A stretch of 9,549 bases of DNA, taken from contig JAJCXL010000116.1 in assembly GCA_029263435.1 (NCBI GenBank), forward strand, positions 1-9,549, read 5' to 3'. The DNA is from Acidobacteriota bacterium. Lineage in GTDB: Bacteria; Acidobacteriota; Vicinamibacteria; Marinacidobacterales; SMYC01. The stretch's first letter is position 1; every line of letters starts with the position of its first letter. Shown piece after piece: positions 1 through 6,773 of the stretch. The notes under the pieces are model-generated. The model worked only from the letters and a program-made list of their open reading frames with translations. It did no database searches and had not been told where the DNA came from. The translations under genes and the position numbers were made by a program.

Positions 1-1
1 G

Positions 2-736
2 GAAGCGGCGGCATTGATGGACGAGCTCGAGCGGCTCGTCGCCGAGGATCGAGCGACGACGACGGGAGCTCCCGGTCCATCGATTGGGATCTTGTCGCCC
101 TTTCGCGATCAGGTGGAGCATTTGCGCGAGCAAGTCGCGGCACGTATCGACCTCGACTCCATCGAGCGTCACGATCTTCTCATCGGAACCGCCTACGGCT
201 TTCAAGGACAGGAAAGAGACCTGATGTTGCTGTCGTTCGCGGTCGATGGAAACAGTCATCCGATGTCGCTTCGTTACTTGAGCCAAGCCGATGTGTTCAA
301 CGTAGCGATCACGAGAGCCCGGAGCCATCAGACCGTGTTTACGACGCTTCCCGAGGACGCGGACCAGAAAGACACGGTATTGGCGCGCTATCTTCAATTC
401 TTGACGAAGCAAGTCACCCCGACTGCAGCCTCTTCCGAGAGTAGCGATGCTTTCGTCGATGAGGTCGCCGAGCGACTGCGAATTCAAGGATTCCGGGTGT
501 GGCCGCACTACCCCGTGGCGGGGACGGATGTCGATCTCATCGTCGAGAGGAGCGGGCGCTCGCTCGGGATCGACCTCATCGCCCGGCGTCAGGATTTTGG
601 CGCTGCCTTGGAGCTCGAACGCTACCGAATGTTCGCGCGAGCAGGATTGGTGTTGTTCCCGCTTCCGCTCTCGAGTTGGCGTCTGGATCCCAACGCTTGT
701 ATCGCCGCGGTCGAGCAGCACGTTGCACTGGCCTGA
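2..736 (+). CDS. Superfamily I helicase C-terminal part with nuclease-fold tail (5' partial)
   Basis: The reading frame is open to the first bases of the window, so this is the C-terminal ~244 residues of a longer protein. TTG (14) and ATG (17) are internal codons, not the likely start. Seen: the later motifs of UvrD/DNA2-NAM7-type helicases, namely SPFRDQVEHLR near the start, the motif V-like TAYGFQGQERDLMLLS, and the motif VI-like FNVAITRARSHQTVF carrying the arginine finger. Family knowledge: this is the second RecA-like domain of an ATP-driven nucleic-acid helicase. The tail (about 450-730) reads DEVAERLRIQGFRV...GTDVDLIV...LGIDLI...ELERYRMFARAG...SSWRLDP, which resembles the MTES_1575/DUF559/Vsr-like endonuclease fold found at the C-terminus of such helicases. 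The usual acidic catalytic pair after LGI looks altered (IDL where family members often show an E-x-D pattern), so nuclease activity is doubtful. Such fusions occur in DNA repair and defence loci. The helicase assignment is firm; the nuclease-fold tail is moderately supported. Confidence 0.85.
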   Translation, partial: EAAALMDELERLVAEDRATTTGAPGPSIGILSPFRDQVEHLREQVAARIDLDSIERHDLLIGTAYGFQGQERDLMLLSFAVDGNSHPMSLRYLSQADVFNVAITRARSHQTVFTTLPEDADQKDTVLARYLQFLTKQVTPTAASSESSDAFVDEVAERLRIQGFRVWPHYPVAGTDVDLIVERSGRSLGIDLIARRQDFGAALELERYRMFARAGLVLFPLPLSSWRLDPNACIAAVEQHVALA

Positions 737-778
737 GGGCTCCACTTAGTATCGAGTTTGTGCCCATCGCGGCGCGAA

Positions 779-783
779 AGGAG
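779..783 (+). promoter_or_regulatory. Ribosome binding site of the sulfatase gene
   Basis: AGGAG, preceded by AAA, lies 6 bases before the ATG at 790. It is the best Shine-Dalgarno match near this gene. It decides the start at 790 over the longer open frame that continues upstream into the helicase gene. Confidence 0.75.
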
Positions 784-789
784 AACCGA

Positions 790-3135
790 ATGTCGTCCGC
801 TCTCAAATCCGGGGCTTGGACCCTGTTGACAGTCGTCGCTTGTGGAGGCTCGAGCGACACTCCAGACGTCGTTCGGCTGGTGGATGCCTTTGCGAGCGCC
901 TCGGTCGTGGGTACCGCGTCCAACGCAGAGGCCCCGGAAGCAAGCGAATGGCGTTTTGCCGAAGGCGAGCTCGCCGGCTTCGTCGCCGGGCCCGGCGTGA
1001 GTGGCCTCACCGTCGAGGACGGACGCCTGAGCGGACGCTCGAGCACCGACAACGCCGTGGTTCGGGTGGAGCGGCCCGCCGGTTTCGATGCGACCGACCT
1101 TCTGCACGCCTTCGAGATCCGGGTCAAAGTGTCCGACGGCGCAAATTTGTGGGTCGGCTTCAGCGGCAGCGACGAGCCCAATGTCGAGCGCATGGTCGAG
1201 CGCGCCAAGATCTTTCCGTGGCCGCTATCGACCCCCATCGTCTCCGGCGACGAACTGAGGACCTACACGATCTCCGCTGCCTCCGCGGCCCAAGCTTCCA
1301 TCAAATCCGCAGACACGCGTCACATCTTCATTCGACCGACGGACGTTTCCGGCGCACGCTTCGAGATCGAATCGGTCCGCCTCATCTTTCGCAAGGAGCA
1401 TCTCGCGAGCATCCCCGCCGGGGTGGGGTGGCACGGCCTCTCAGAGGTCTACCGCGAAACGATCGTGACCCGAGCTCCGGAAAGCGCCACCTTCTCTTTG
1501 AGCGTCCCGGAGCGAGCTTTTCTCGATCTCGCGATCGGCACGGTGGAAGACGGACCGGTGACGTTTCGAGTCTCGGCCAACGACGAAGTTCTCATCGAGC
1601 GGACGGTCACCACACCGAACCGGTGGGAGGAGGTTCCGATGGCCCTCGACGGGCTTTCGGGCCAAGTCTCTCTCGAGTTGAGCCTGCATTCGGATAAGCC
1701 GGGGGCGATCGGATTTTGGGGCGCACCGGCGCTTCGCAGCCGAGCCTCGAAAGACGAGAGTCGGCCCCGAGGCGTCATCGTCATCTTGATCGACACGTTG
1801 CGACGAGACCACCTCGAGGCCTATGGCTACGGCCGCGAGACGGCACCCCATGTAAACCGGCTCGCCGCCGAAGGCACGTTGTTCCGAGACGCGATCGCTC
1901 AAGGCGCGTGGACGAAGGTCTCCGTACCGTCGATGCTCTCCTCGACGTACCCAACCAGCAACGGGATCTACGAGTTCACGCACAAGCTGCCGGCATCCGC
2001 CGATACGATCGCGGAATCGTTTCGCGAGAACGGCTATGCGACCTGGGTCGCTTCGGCCAACGGATTCTCGGGCACGAGCACGAACTTGCATCAGGGCGTC
2101 GAAGTCCTGCACGAGAACGGCTCGCTCGTGTTTCCCGAAGGCCAACCCCGCGGGAAGTCTGCCCGGATTCTGGCAGACCGACTCCTGCCGTGGCTGGACA
2201 CTCATAGCGAGATTCCTTTCTTCGTGTTCTTCCACGCTCTCGACCCCCATAGCGCCTACGAGCCTTACCGGCCCTACGACACCCTTTGGGCCGCACCGGA
2301 CGGAAAGACCGCTCACGAGGAGCGGGTTGAGAAAGTGCGACCGTTCATCAAGAGCGACTTCATGAAACCGATGGGACTTCCTTTGCGCTCGGAGCTCGAG
2401 GAGGCCGGGGTCGATCCGGACGTTTTCGTCAATCACGAGATCGACTGGTACGACGGCTCGATCCGAGGCGCGGACGCCGAAGTGGGCCGAGTCTTGGAGC
2501 GGCTCCGAGACCTCGGACTCGAGGACGACACCCTCGTCGTGTTCCTGAGTGACCACGGAGAGGAGTTTCTCGATCATGGCGGCCACTTCCACGAAGAGAA
2601 CGTGTATGGAGAGATGGTGAACGTGCCGCTGATTATGAGGTGGCCGGCGCGCATTCCCGCAGGCCTCGTCATCGAGCAGACCGTGCAAATGCTCGACGTC
2701 GGACCCACGCTTCTGGAGCTCGCAGGGATCACCAAGCCGGGGCTCATGCAGGGTGAAAGCCTCGCGGCGCTATTCGACGACCAAAGGCGCTGGACGCCGC
2801 GGCCTGCGATCTCCGAGTGGACCCGTCGCACGGATCAGAGAGAGCAAGACATGGTCGATGCCGTGAGCATCATCGACGGGGACTACAAGCTCGTACACAA
2901 CATCCATCGGCCGGAAGGTTTCCCCGAGTTCGAGCTGTATCACCATCGAGACGATCCCCTCGACCAGAACGACATCGCCTCCGACCATCCCGAGATCGTC
3001 GAACAGCTGAGCCAGCAGCTGCAGGATTGGCAGAAGTGGGCGCAAGCGAGGGCCCTTCCCACCAATGCCGAGGCCACGGAGGGACTCGATTCGGAAGAGC
3101 TCGAGCGCCTGAGAAGCCTTGGCTACGTTCAGTGA
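790..3135 (+). CDS. Sulfatase-superfamily lipoprotein with serine at the nucleophile position
   Basis: 781 residues, larger than a plain sulfatase (about 450-550). The ATG at 790 is chosen for its AGGAG site and because it yields a lipoprotein signal: a short basic start (K6), a hydrophobic stretch, then lipobox VVAC with Cys18. The protein is therefore probably exported and lipid-anchored. Residues ~40-325 look like two beta-sandwich regions of carbohydrate-binding type (inferred from strand-like alternation only). The hydrolase domain starts near R327: LIDTLRRD with metal ligand D335, S378-V-P-S-M382 at the active-site position, DPH at 485-487, SDHGEEF with D588/H589, and DHGGHFH at 595-601. 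The C-terminal tail is LERLRSLGYVQ, a common ending in this group. Family knowledge: the fold hydrolyses or transfers sulfate or phosphate esters through a metal-bound nucleophile. Type I sulfatases carry C/S-x-P-x-R for formylglycine conversion. Here Ser replaces Cys and Met replaces Arg, so a classical matured sulfatase is unlikely; a phosphodiesterase or phosphotransferase-like role is equally possible. Substrate unknown. It starts 53 bases after the helicase. Confidence 0.88.
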   Translation: MSSALKSGAWTLLTVVACGGSSDTPDVVRLVDAFASASVVGTASNAEAPEASEWRFAEGELAGFVAGPGVSGLTVEDGRLSGRSSTDNAVVRVERPAGFDATDLLHAFEIRVKVSDGANLWVGFSGSDEPNVERMVERAKIFPWPLSTPIVSGDELRTYTISAASAAQASIKSADTRHIFIRPTDVSGARFEIESVRLIFRKEHLASIPAGVGWHGLSEVYRETIVTRAPESATFSLSVPERAFLDLAIGTVEDGPVTFRVSANDEVLIERTVTTPNRWEEVPMALDGLSGQVSLELSLHSDKPGAIGFWGAPALRSRASKDESRPRGVIVILIDTLRRDHLEAYGYGRETAPHVNRLAAEGTLFRDAIAQGAWTKVSVPSMLSSTYPTSNGIYEFTHKLPASADTIAESFRENGYATWVASANGFSGTSTNLHQGVEVLHENGSLVFPEGQPRGKSARILADRLLPWLDTHSEIPFFVFFHALDPHSAYEPYRPYDTLWAAPDGKTAHEERVEKVRPFIKSDFMKPMGLPLRSELEEAGVDPDVFVNHEIDWYDGSIRGADAEVGRVLERLRDLGLEDDTLVVFLSDHGEEFLDHGGHFHEENVYGEMVNVPLIMRWPARIPAGLVIEQTVQMLDVGPTLLELAGITKPGLMQGESLAALFDDQRRWTPRPAISEWTRRTDQREQDMVDAVSIIDGDYKLVHNIHRPEGFPEFELYHHRDDPLDQNDIASDHPEIVEQLSQQLQDWQKWAQARALPTNAEATEGLDSEELERLRSLGYVQ

Positions 3136-3142
3136 GGGGGAG

Positions 3143-3186
3143 ATGGTAGACGCATGACTAGAGCGCGCGGCAGGGCCGAGCGATGA
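3143..3186 (+). other. Chain of two very short ORFs overlapping the M20 start
   Basis: After the sulfatase stop comes GGGGGAG (3136-3142), then ATG at 3143 (MVDA, stop 3155-3157). Its stop overlaps ATG 3154 (MTRARGRAER, stop 3184-3186), and that stop in turn overlaps the M20 start ATG at 3183. Both junctions are ATGA. The second peptide has four arginines in ten residues. This could be a reinitiation leader or simple chance in GC-rich DNA. The G-rich Shine-Dalgarno-like run is about 11 bases before ATG 3154 and too close to ATG 3143. No expression evidence exists. Confidence 0.25.
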
Positions 3187-4433
3187 AATCCGCGCACGTA
3201 AGAGAAGCCGTCGGGGCTCATCGAGACGAGCTCTACCAGCTCGCCAGCGATCTCGTTCGCGTTCCGAGCGTCACCGGCTCGGAGAACGATGCTCAGGAGC
3301 TCCTCGCCGCACGACTCCGCGACTGGGGTCTCGACGTCGATCTTTGGACGGTCTCGCCATCGATTCAATCGCATCGCGCCTATTGCGACGACGGGCTCCC
3401 GGTCGAGCGGAGCAACCTCGTCGCTCGATGGGGAGAGCCAGGCCCTCGTGCCGCGTTGATCCTCAACGGACATATCGACGTCGTCCCGCCGGGAGAGCGA
3501 AAAACGTGGAGCGACGAACCATTCGCGGGACGGATCCACGAGGGTGCCCTTCACGGGCGCGGTGCTTGCGACATGAAAGGCGGTCTCGCGGCGTGCTGTA
3601 TCGCGGTGCGAGTGGCGATGTCTCTGGGGCTCGCGCCGAAACGCCCGATCCTCGTTCAGAGCGTCATCGGGGAGGAGACCGGCGGCCTCGGCACGCTCGC
3701 GGCTATCGAGCGCGGCTATCGGGCGGACGGCGCGGTCATCGCCGAGCCCACGAGCCTCCATGCGTGCCCGGTGCAAGCCGGAGCTCTCTCGTTTCGACTG
3801 CACGTCGAAGGCAAAGCCGCCCATGGAGCGATGCGTCGCTCCGGAGTCTCCGCGATCGAGAAATTCTGGCCGGTCTTTCACGCTCTCTCAGCCCTCGAGG
3901 AGAGCCGCCATCTCGGCTTCGACCACCCGATGTACGAAGAGACGGCGCTCCTCGCCCCTATCAGCATCGGCACTGTGCAAGCGGGAAACTGGCCATCCAC
4001 TGTCGCCGAGGAGCTCATAGCCTCGGGTCGGTTCGGGATTTTTCCGGGTGAAGACGCCGCGGAAGCGAGGCAGGCTTTCGAAGCGTGCGTACGTGCGTCG
4101 TCGAGCGAAGACGGGTGGCTCTCCGATCACCCGGTGACGGTCGAGTGGTTCGAGGGCCAGTTCGAGTCCGGCGAGACCGCCGAAGACGATCCACTGCTCG
4201 CATCGCTCTCTCGCTGTCACGAAGCGCTCGCGGGTCGTTCGCCGACAACCCATGGGGTCTCATACGGAAGCGACCTGCGCCTGTTCACCCGCTACGCCGA
4301 CATGCCGGCGGTACTTTATGGCCCGGGCGACGTCGCGCTCGCCCACGCGGCGAACGAATGGCTGCCTCTCGACGAGCTCGAACAAGCGGCGAGCACTTAC
4401 GTGCTGATGATCGCTGAAGCGCTGGATGCGTAG
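3183..4433 (+). CDS. M20 family metallohydrolase (ArgE/DapE-type deacylase or peptidase)
   Basis: 416 residues, the usual length for M20 enzymes, and no signal peptide, so cytoplasmic. All expected di-zinc residues are visible: H97 and D99 in GHIDVVP, D130 in GRGACDMKGG, catalytic E164 and ligand E165 in GEETGG, E188 in AEPT, and the C-terminal ligand H388 in ALAHAANEW. The inserted dimerisation (lid) domain begins near AHGA (H214), whose His normally helps bind substrate across the dimer. Family knowledge: M20 enzymes hydrolyse amide bonds of N-acyl amino acids (acetylornithine, succinyl-diaminopimelate) or small peptides; the sequence does not fix which. The ATG at 3183 is chosen because the conserved N-terminal helix (ELYQLASDLVRVPS) begins soon after. 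Its Shine-Dalgarno is weak, and a short upstream ORF ends across the start codon (ATGA). It lies 47 bases after the sulfatase, probably co-transcribed. No arginine or lysine biosynthesis gene is adjacent, so a catabolic or peptide-scavenging role is as likely as biosynthesis. Confidence 0.92.
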   Translation: MKSAHVREAVGAHRDELYQLASDLVRVPSVTGSENDAQELLAARLRDWGLDVDLWTVSPSIQSHRAYCDDGLPVERSNLVARWGEPGPRAALILNGHIDVVPPGERKTWSDEPFAGRIHEGALHGRGACDMKGGLAACCIAVRVAMSLGLAPKRPILVQSVIGEETGGLGTLAAIERGYRADGAVIAEPTSLHACPVQAGALSFRLHVEGKAAHGAMRRSGVSAIEKFWPVFHALSALEESRHLGFDHPMYEETALLAPISIGTVQAGNWPSTVAEELIASGRFGIFPGEDAAEARQAFEACVRASSSEDGWLSDHPVTVEWFEGQFESGETAEDDPLLASLSRCHEALAGRSPTTHGVSYGSDLRLFTRYADMPAVLYGPGDVALAHAANEWLPLDELEQAASTYVLMIAEALDA

Positions 4434-6045
4434 CGAAACGCAAAAAAAGGGACCAGGTCCTTTTTCCGCTTGGCACCTGATATCGATAGTTCCTTCTTTA
4501 TCAATAATTTGGCGCGTCTCGACATTGAAACAAAAGGGACCAGGTCTCATTTCTCGGGGGCTAAATTTTTCGCCCGTCTCGGGGATCGTATTGGGGCTCG
4601 TGTTGTGCGGCCTCACGATCTCTTGTCAGCCGGCGCCGGGAAAGGAAGGCTCGCTCCTCCCTTTGACGGAGTGCCAGCTCCAATCGTCGGGGCTCACCAG
4701 GAGAATCAGCGCGGATTGTGGGGTGCTGAGCGTCCCCGAAGACCGGGACCACCCGGATGGACGACAGATCGATTTGAGAGTCGCCATCGTTCGCGCGGTC
4801 AGCCGCAACCCGAAGCCCGACCCGCTGTTCTTTCTCACCGGCGGCCCGGGGCAGGCAGCCACGGAAAGCTTCGTTCGGCTGGAAGATGCATTTCGCAGAA
4901 TCCTCCGCGATCGCGACATCGTGCTCGTCGATCAACGGGGCACCGGCGCGTCGAACCCGCTTCGATGTCCCAAGCCCGACGATGAGGACTCCTCGTTTTG
5001 GATCCTCGACGAAGCGACGATTGTGTCGTGGGTGGAAGACTGCCTCTCCGAGCTCGATGCCGATCCGCGTTTTTACACCACCTCGATCGCCATGCAAGAT
5101 CTCGACGACGTCCGCCAGGCTTTGGGCATCGACCAGCTGAACCTCTACGGGATCTCTTATGGGACTCGCGCCGCGCTCACTTATCTCCGTCGGTTCCCCG
5201 ATCGTGTCCGGACGGTGATCCTGGACGGTGTCGCGCCGCCGCCCGAGGTATTGGGCGTCGACATCGCTCGAGACGCGCAAAGAGCTTTCGACATGATGGC
5301 CGAGCGATGCGCGTCGGACGAGCTGTGCCAAGAAACTTTTCCGCACTTCGCTCGCGATCTGGAACCGCTCATGCAGAAGCTCGAAGAGCCCGTCAGCGTT
5401 TCGCTTCGGCACCCGAGCACGGGCAAGAACATGAGCTTCGCGTTCGATCGCTCGAAGGCCGGCTTCGCGGTTCGGCTCTTGTCTTACTCCCAAGAGAGCG
5501 CGTCGATCGTGCCGCTTCTCTTGCGCTCGGCTGGAGAAGGCGACTGGCGTCCGCTCGCTGCTCAATATTTGATGACGCTCGACCAGCTCGACGACAGCAT
5601 CGCGGACGGTATGGGTTTTTCCGTCGTCTGCGCCGAAGATTTTCCGTTCTTCGATCCGGATGAAGTGAGCCGAGCCAACGCCGGCACCTATTTGGGGGCG
5701 GGCGAAACGGACAATTTGGAAACGCTGTGCCCCCTGTGGCCGAAATCGCCCATTCCAGACGACTTCAAAGATCCCGTGCGCTCAGACGTGCCGGTATTGC
5801 TCTTGTCGGGTGAAGCCGACCCCGTGACGCCGCCGGAGAACGCCGAGCAAGCCTTAAGGACGCTGTCGAACAGCTTGCACCTCGTCGCCCCGGGCCAGGG
5901 ACACATGGTCATCCATCGCGGGTGCATTCCCCGGATCGCCTCCGACTTCATCGAAGCCGGCGCCCTCGACGGACTCGACACCGGATGCGTCGATGACATC
6001 GCGCCTCAGCCATTCTTTCTCAGCTTTTCCGGCCCGCTCCCTTGA
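4426..6045 (+). CDS. Exported TAP-like alpha/beta-hydrolase (S33 peptidase family), probable lipoprotein
   Basis: 539 codons from the only ATG (4426), which overlaps the M20 stop by 8 bases. Seen: oxyanion motif GGPG (139-142), DQRGTGAS, nucleophile elbow G-I-S244-Y-G, Asp465 in GEADPVTP, and His493 in GQGHMVIH, a complete Ser-Asp-His triad in family order. The end matches the TAP-type C-terminal domain. Family knowledge: relatives are proline iminopeptidases and Streptomyces tripeptidyl aminopeptidase, which trim residues from peptide N-termini. Hydrophobic GIVLGLVLCGLTISC with lipobox-like Cys67, plus many cysteines downstream, suggests export and disulfides. The start is uncertain: codons 1-45 run through the two repeats and look non-native. 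TTG at 4525 (in frame, begins M-K-Q-K, basic before the hydrophobic core) would give a more normal signal peptide, though no good Shine-Dalgarno precedes either start. The stop overlaps the NatA start (TTGA), suggesting coupled translation with the transporter. Function is firm at family level; substrate unknown. Confidence 0.88.
   Translation: MRSETQKKGPGPFSAWHLISIVPSLSIIWRVSTLKQKGPGLISRGLNFSPVSGIVLGLVLCGLTISCQPAPGKEGSLLPLTECQLQSSGLTRRISADCGVLSVPEDRDHPDGRQIDLRVAIVRAVSRNPKPDPLFFLTGGPGQAATESFVRLEDAFRRILRDRDIVLVDQRGTGASNPLRCPKPDDEDSSFWILDEATIVSWVEDCLSELDADPRFYTTSIAMQDLDDVRQALGIDQLNLYGISYGTRAALTYLRRFPDRVRTVILDGVAPPPEVLGVDIARDAQRAFDMMAERCASDELCQETFPHFARDLEPLMQKLEEPVSVSLRHPSTGKNMSFAFDRSKAGFAVRLLSYSQESASIVPLLLRSAGEGDWRPLAAQYLMTLDQLDDSIADGMGFSVVCAEDFPFFDPDEVSRANAGTYLGAGETDNLETLCPLWPKSPIPDDFKDPVRSDVPVLLLSGEADPVTPPENAEQALRTLSNSLHLVAPGQGHMVIHRGCIPRIASDFIEAGALDGLDTGCVDDIAPQPFFLSFSGPLP
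4435..4469 (+). repeat. REP-like palindromic repeat, copy 1
   Basis: Starts GAAACGC, then an A run, the core GGGACCAGGTCC (4449-4460), then TTTTT. The core is palindromic around a central A, and the flanking A and T runs pair with each other apart from one extra G. A transcript could form GGAC-CAG-GTCC extended by A-U pairs with T runs beyond, so it could act as a weak terminator on either strand. It begins one base after the M20 stop codon. It resembles the small palindromes scattered by REP-associated (RAYT/IS200-like) transposases; that link is inferred, since no transposase is present here. Confidence 0.7.
4478..4526. other. AT-richer spacer between repeat copies
   Basis: About 50 bases noticeably richer in A/T than the surrounding genes, including TATCGATA (a perfect 8-base palindrome, 4481-4488) and TATCAATAATTT. 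It could hold the promoter of the hydrolase-ABC-MoxR unit. No convincing pair of -35/-10 hexamers at proper spacing was found, so none is called. Confidence 0.4.
4527..4555 (+). repeat. REP-like palindromic repeat, copy 2
   Basis: Direct copy of the upstream element: GAAAC, A run, then GGGACCAGGTCTC (4536-4548) followed by ATTTCTC. The left half and central core match copy 1; the right half has diverged (TCTCATTT in place of TCCTTTTT), so the palindrome is weaker. Core to core the copies are 87 bases apart, exactly 29 codons, so both are read in the same frame of the overlapping hydrolase ORF and give matching K-G-P-G peptides. Confidence 0.7.
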
Positions 6046-6773
6046 TTGCTTTCGACGGTATCCACAAATCCTTCGGTGATGTCGTCGCGCTCGATGGCGT
6101 GAGCTTTCGCGCCGAGGATGGCAAGATCACCGGACTCCTCGGACCGAACGGAGCAGGCAAGACCACCGCACTTCGTATCCTCTATACGGTCATCGATCAG
6201 GATAGCGGGACGGCGACCGTCGACGGTTTCGATACCCACCGAGAACGTCAGCAAGTCCAAAAGCGCATCGGAGCCCTCCCTGACGCACACGGGCTCTACC
6301 CGCGGTTGAGCTCCCGTGAGAACATCCGCTATTTCGGCCAGCTCCACGGGTTGTCGGGTAGTGAGCTCGAAGGGAACATCGATGAGCTCATCGGTTTGCT
6401 CGATATGGCCGACATCGCGGACCGGCGCACCGAAGGCTTTTCGACCGGACAGCGCGTGAAGGTCGCGATCGCCCGAGCCCTCGTGCAAAAACCTCAAAAC
6501 GTGCTACTCGACGAGCCGACGAGCGGTCTCGACGTTCCCTCGACCCGGGCGATGCGCGAGTTCATTCGAAGGCTTCGCGAAAGAGGGGTCTGCGTTCTTT
6601 TTTCGAGCCACATCATGCAGGAGGTCGCGGCGCTGTGCGACGAGATTCTCGTCATGTCGCGAGGGCGGCTGGTGGCAGGCGGAACCCCGGATGAGCTCCA
6701 ACGACAAACCGGCAAGGAAACGCTCGAAGATGCTTTCGTCACCGCCATCGGCTCCGAAGAAGGGTTGTCCTGA
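6042..6773 (+). CDS. natA: NatA-like ABC transporter ATP-binding protein
   Basis: 243 residues, standard for a single nucleotide-binding domain. Seen: Walker A GPNGAGKTT (34-42), signature FSTGQ (133-137), Walker B VLLDEP with D157 and E158, D-loop SGLD, and switch histidine H190 in FSSHIM. At the Q-loop position the sequence reads LPDAHGLYPRL, with D81 where many ABC ATPases have Gln; from memory this Asp form is common in NatA-type proteins. It powers the ABC-2 permease encoded next. The start is TTG at 6042, since the conserved first strand (IAFDGIHKSFG) follows at once and there is no ATG nearby. The TTG overlaps the stop of the hydrolase gene by 4 bases, with no visible Shine-Dalgarno, so translation is probably by coupling. 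Family knowledge: NatA drives Na+ extrusion in Bacillus, but most relatives export unknown substrates, so the gene symbol means resemblance only. Confidence 0.93.
   Translation: MIAFDGIHKSFGDVVALDGVSFRAEDGKITGLLGPNGAGKTTALRILYTVIDQDSGTATVDGFDTHRERQQVQKRIGALPDAHGLYPRLSSRENIRYFGQLHGLSGSELEGNIDELIGLLDMADIADRRTEGFSTGQRVKVAIARALVQKPQNVLLDEPTSGLDVPSTRAMREFIRRLRERGVCVLFSSHIMQEVAALCDEILVMSRGRLVAGGTPDELQRQTGKETLEDAFVTAIGSEEGLS

Noticed and set aside
499..789. Upstream extension of the sulfatase frame by 97 codons into the helicase gene
   Set aside because: The extension is a shadow of the helicase frame, lacks a signal peptide, and the AGGAG site plus lipobox place the start at 790.
1441..2688. Long minus-strand ORF (415 codons) inside the sulfatase
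   Set aside because: It lies wholly antisense to a gene with clear metal-site motifs and shows no recognisable domain; GC-rich DNA commonly yields such antisense frames.
4449..4465. Intrinsic terminator after the M20 gene
   Set aside because: Stem GGAC/GTCC with loop CAG and T5 could weakly terminate, but the stem is short and the sequence recurs 87 bases on as a diverged copy, so a repeat element is the better explanation.
4470..4510. Promoter in the AT-richer spacer (TTGGCA with TATCAA or AATAAT)
   Set aside because: Spacing is 23 bases or more and the hexamers match poorly; only the base-composition hint is retained.
4561..5565. Minus-strand ORF (334 codons) opposite the TAP-like hydrolase
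   Set aside because: The opposite frame holds the complete catalytic triad and motifs; the antisense product is Arg-rich and unrecognisable.
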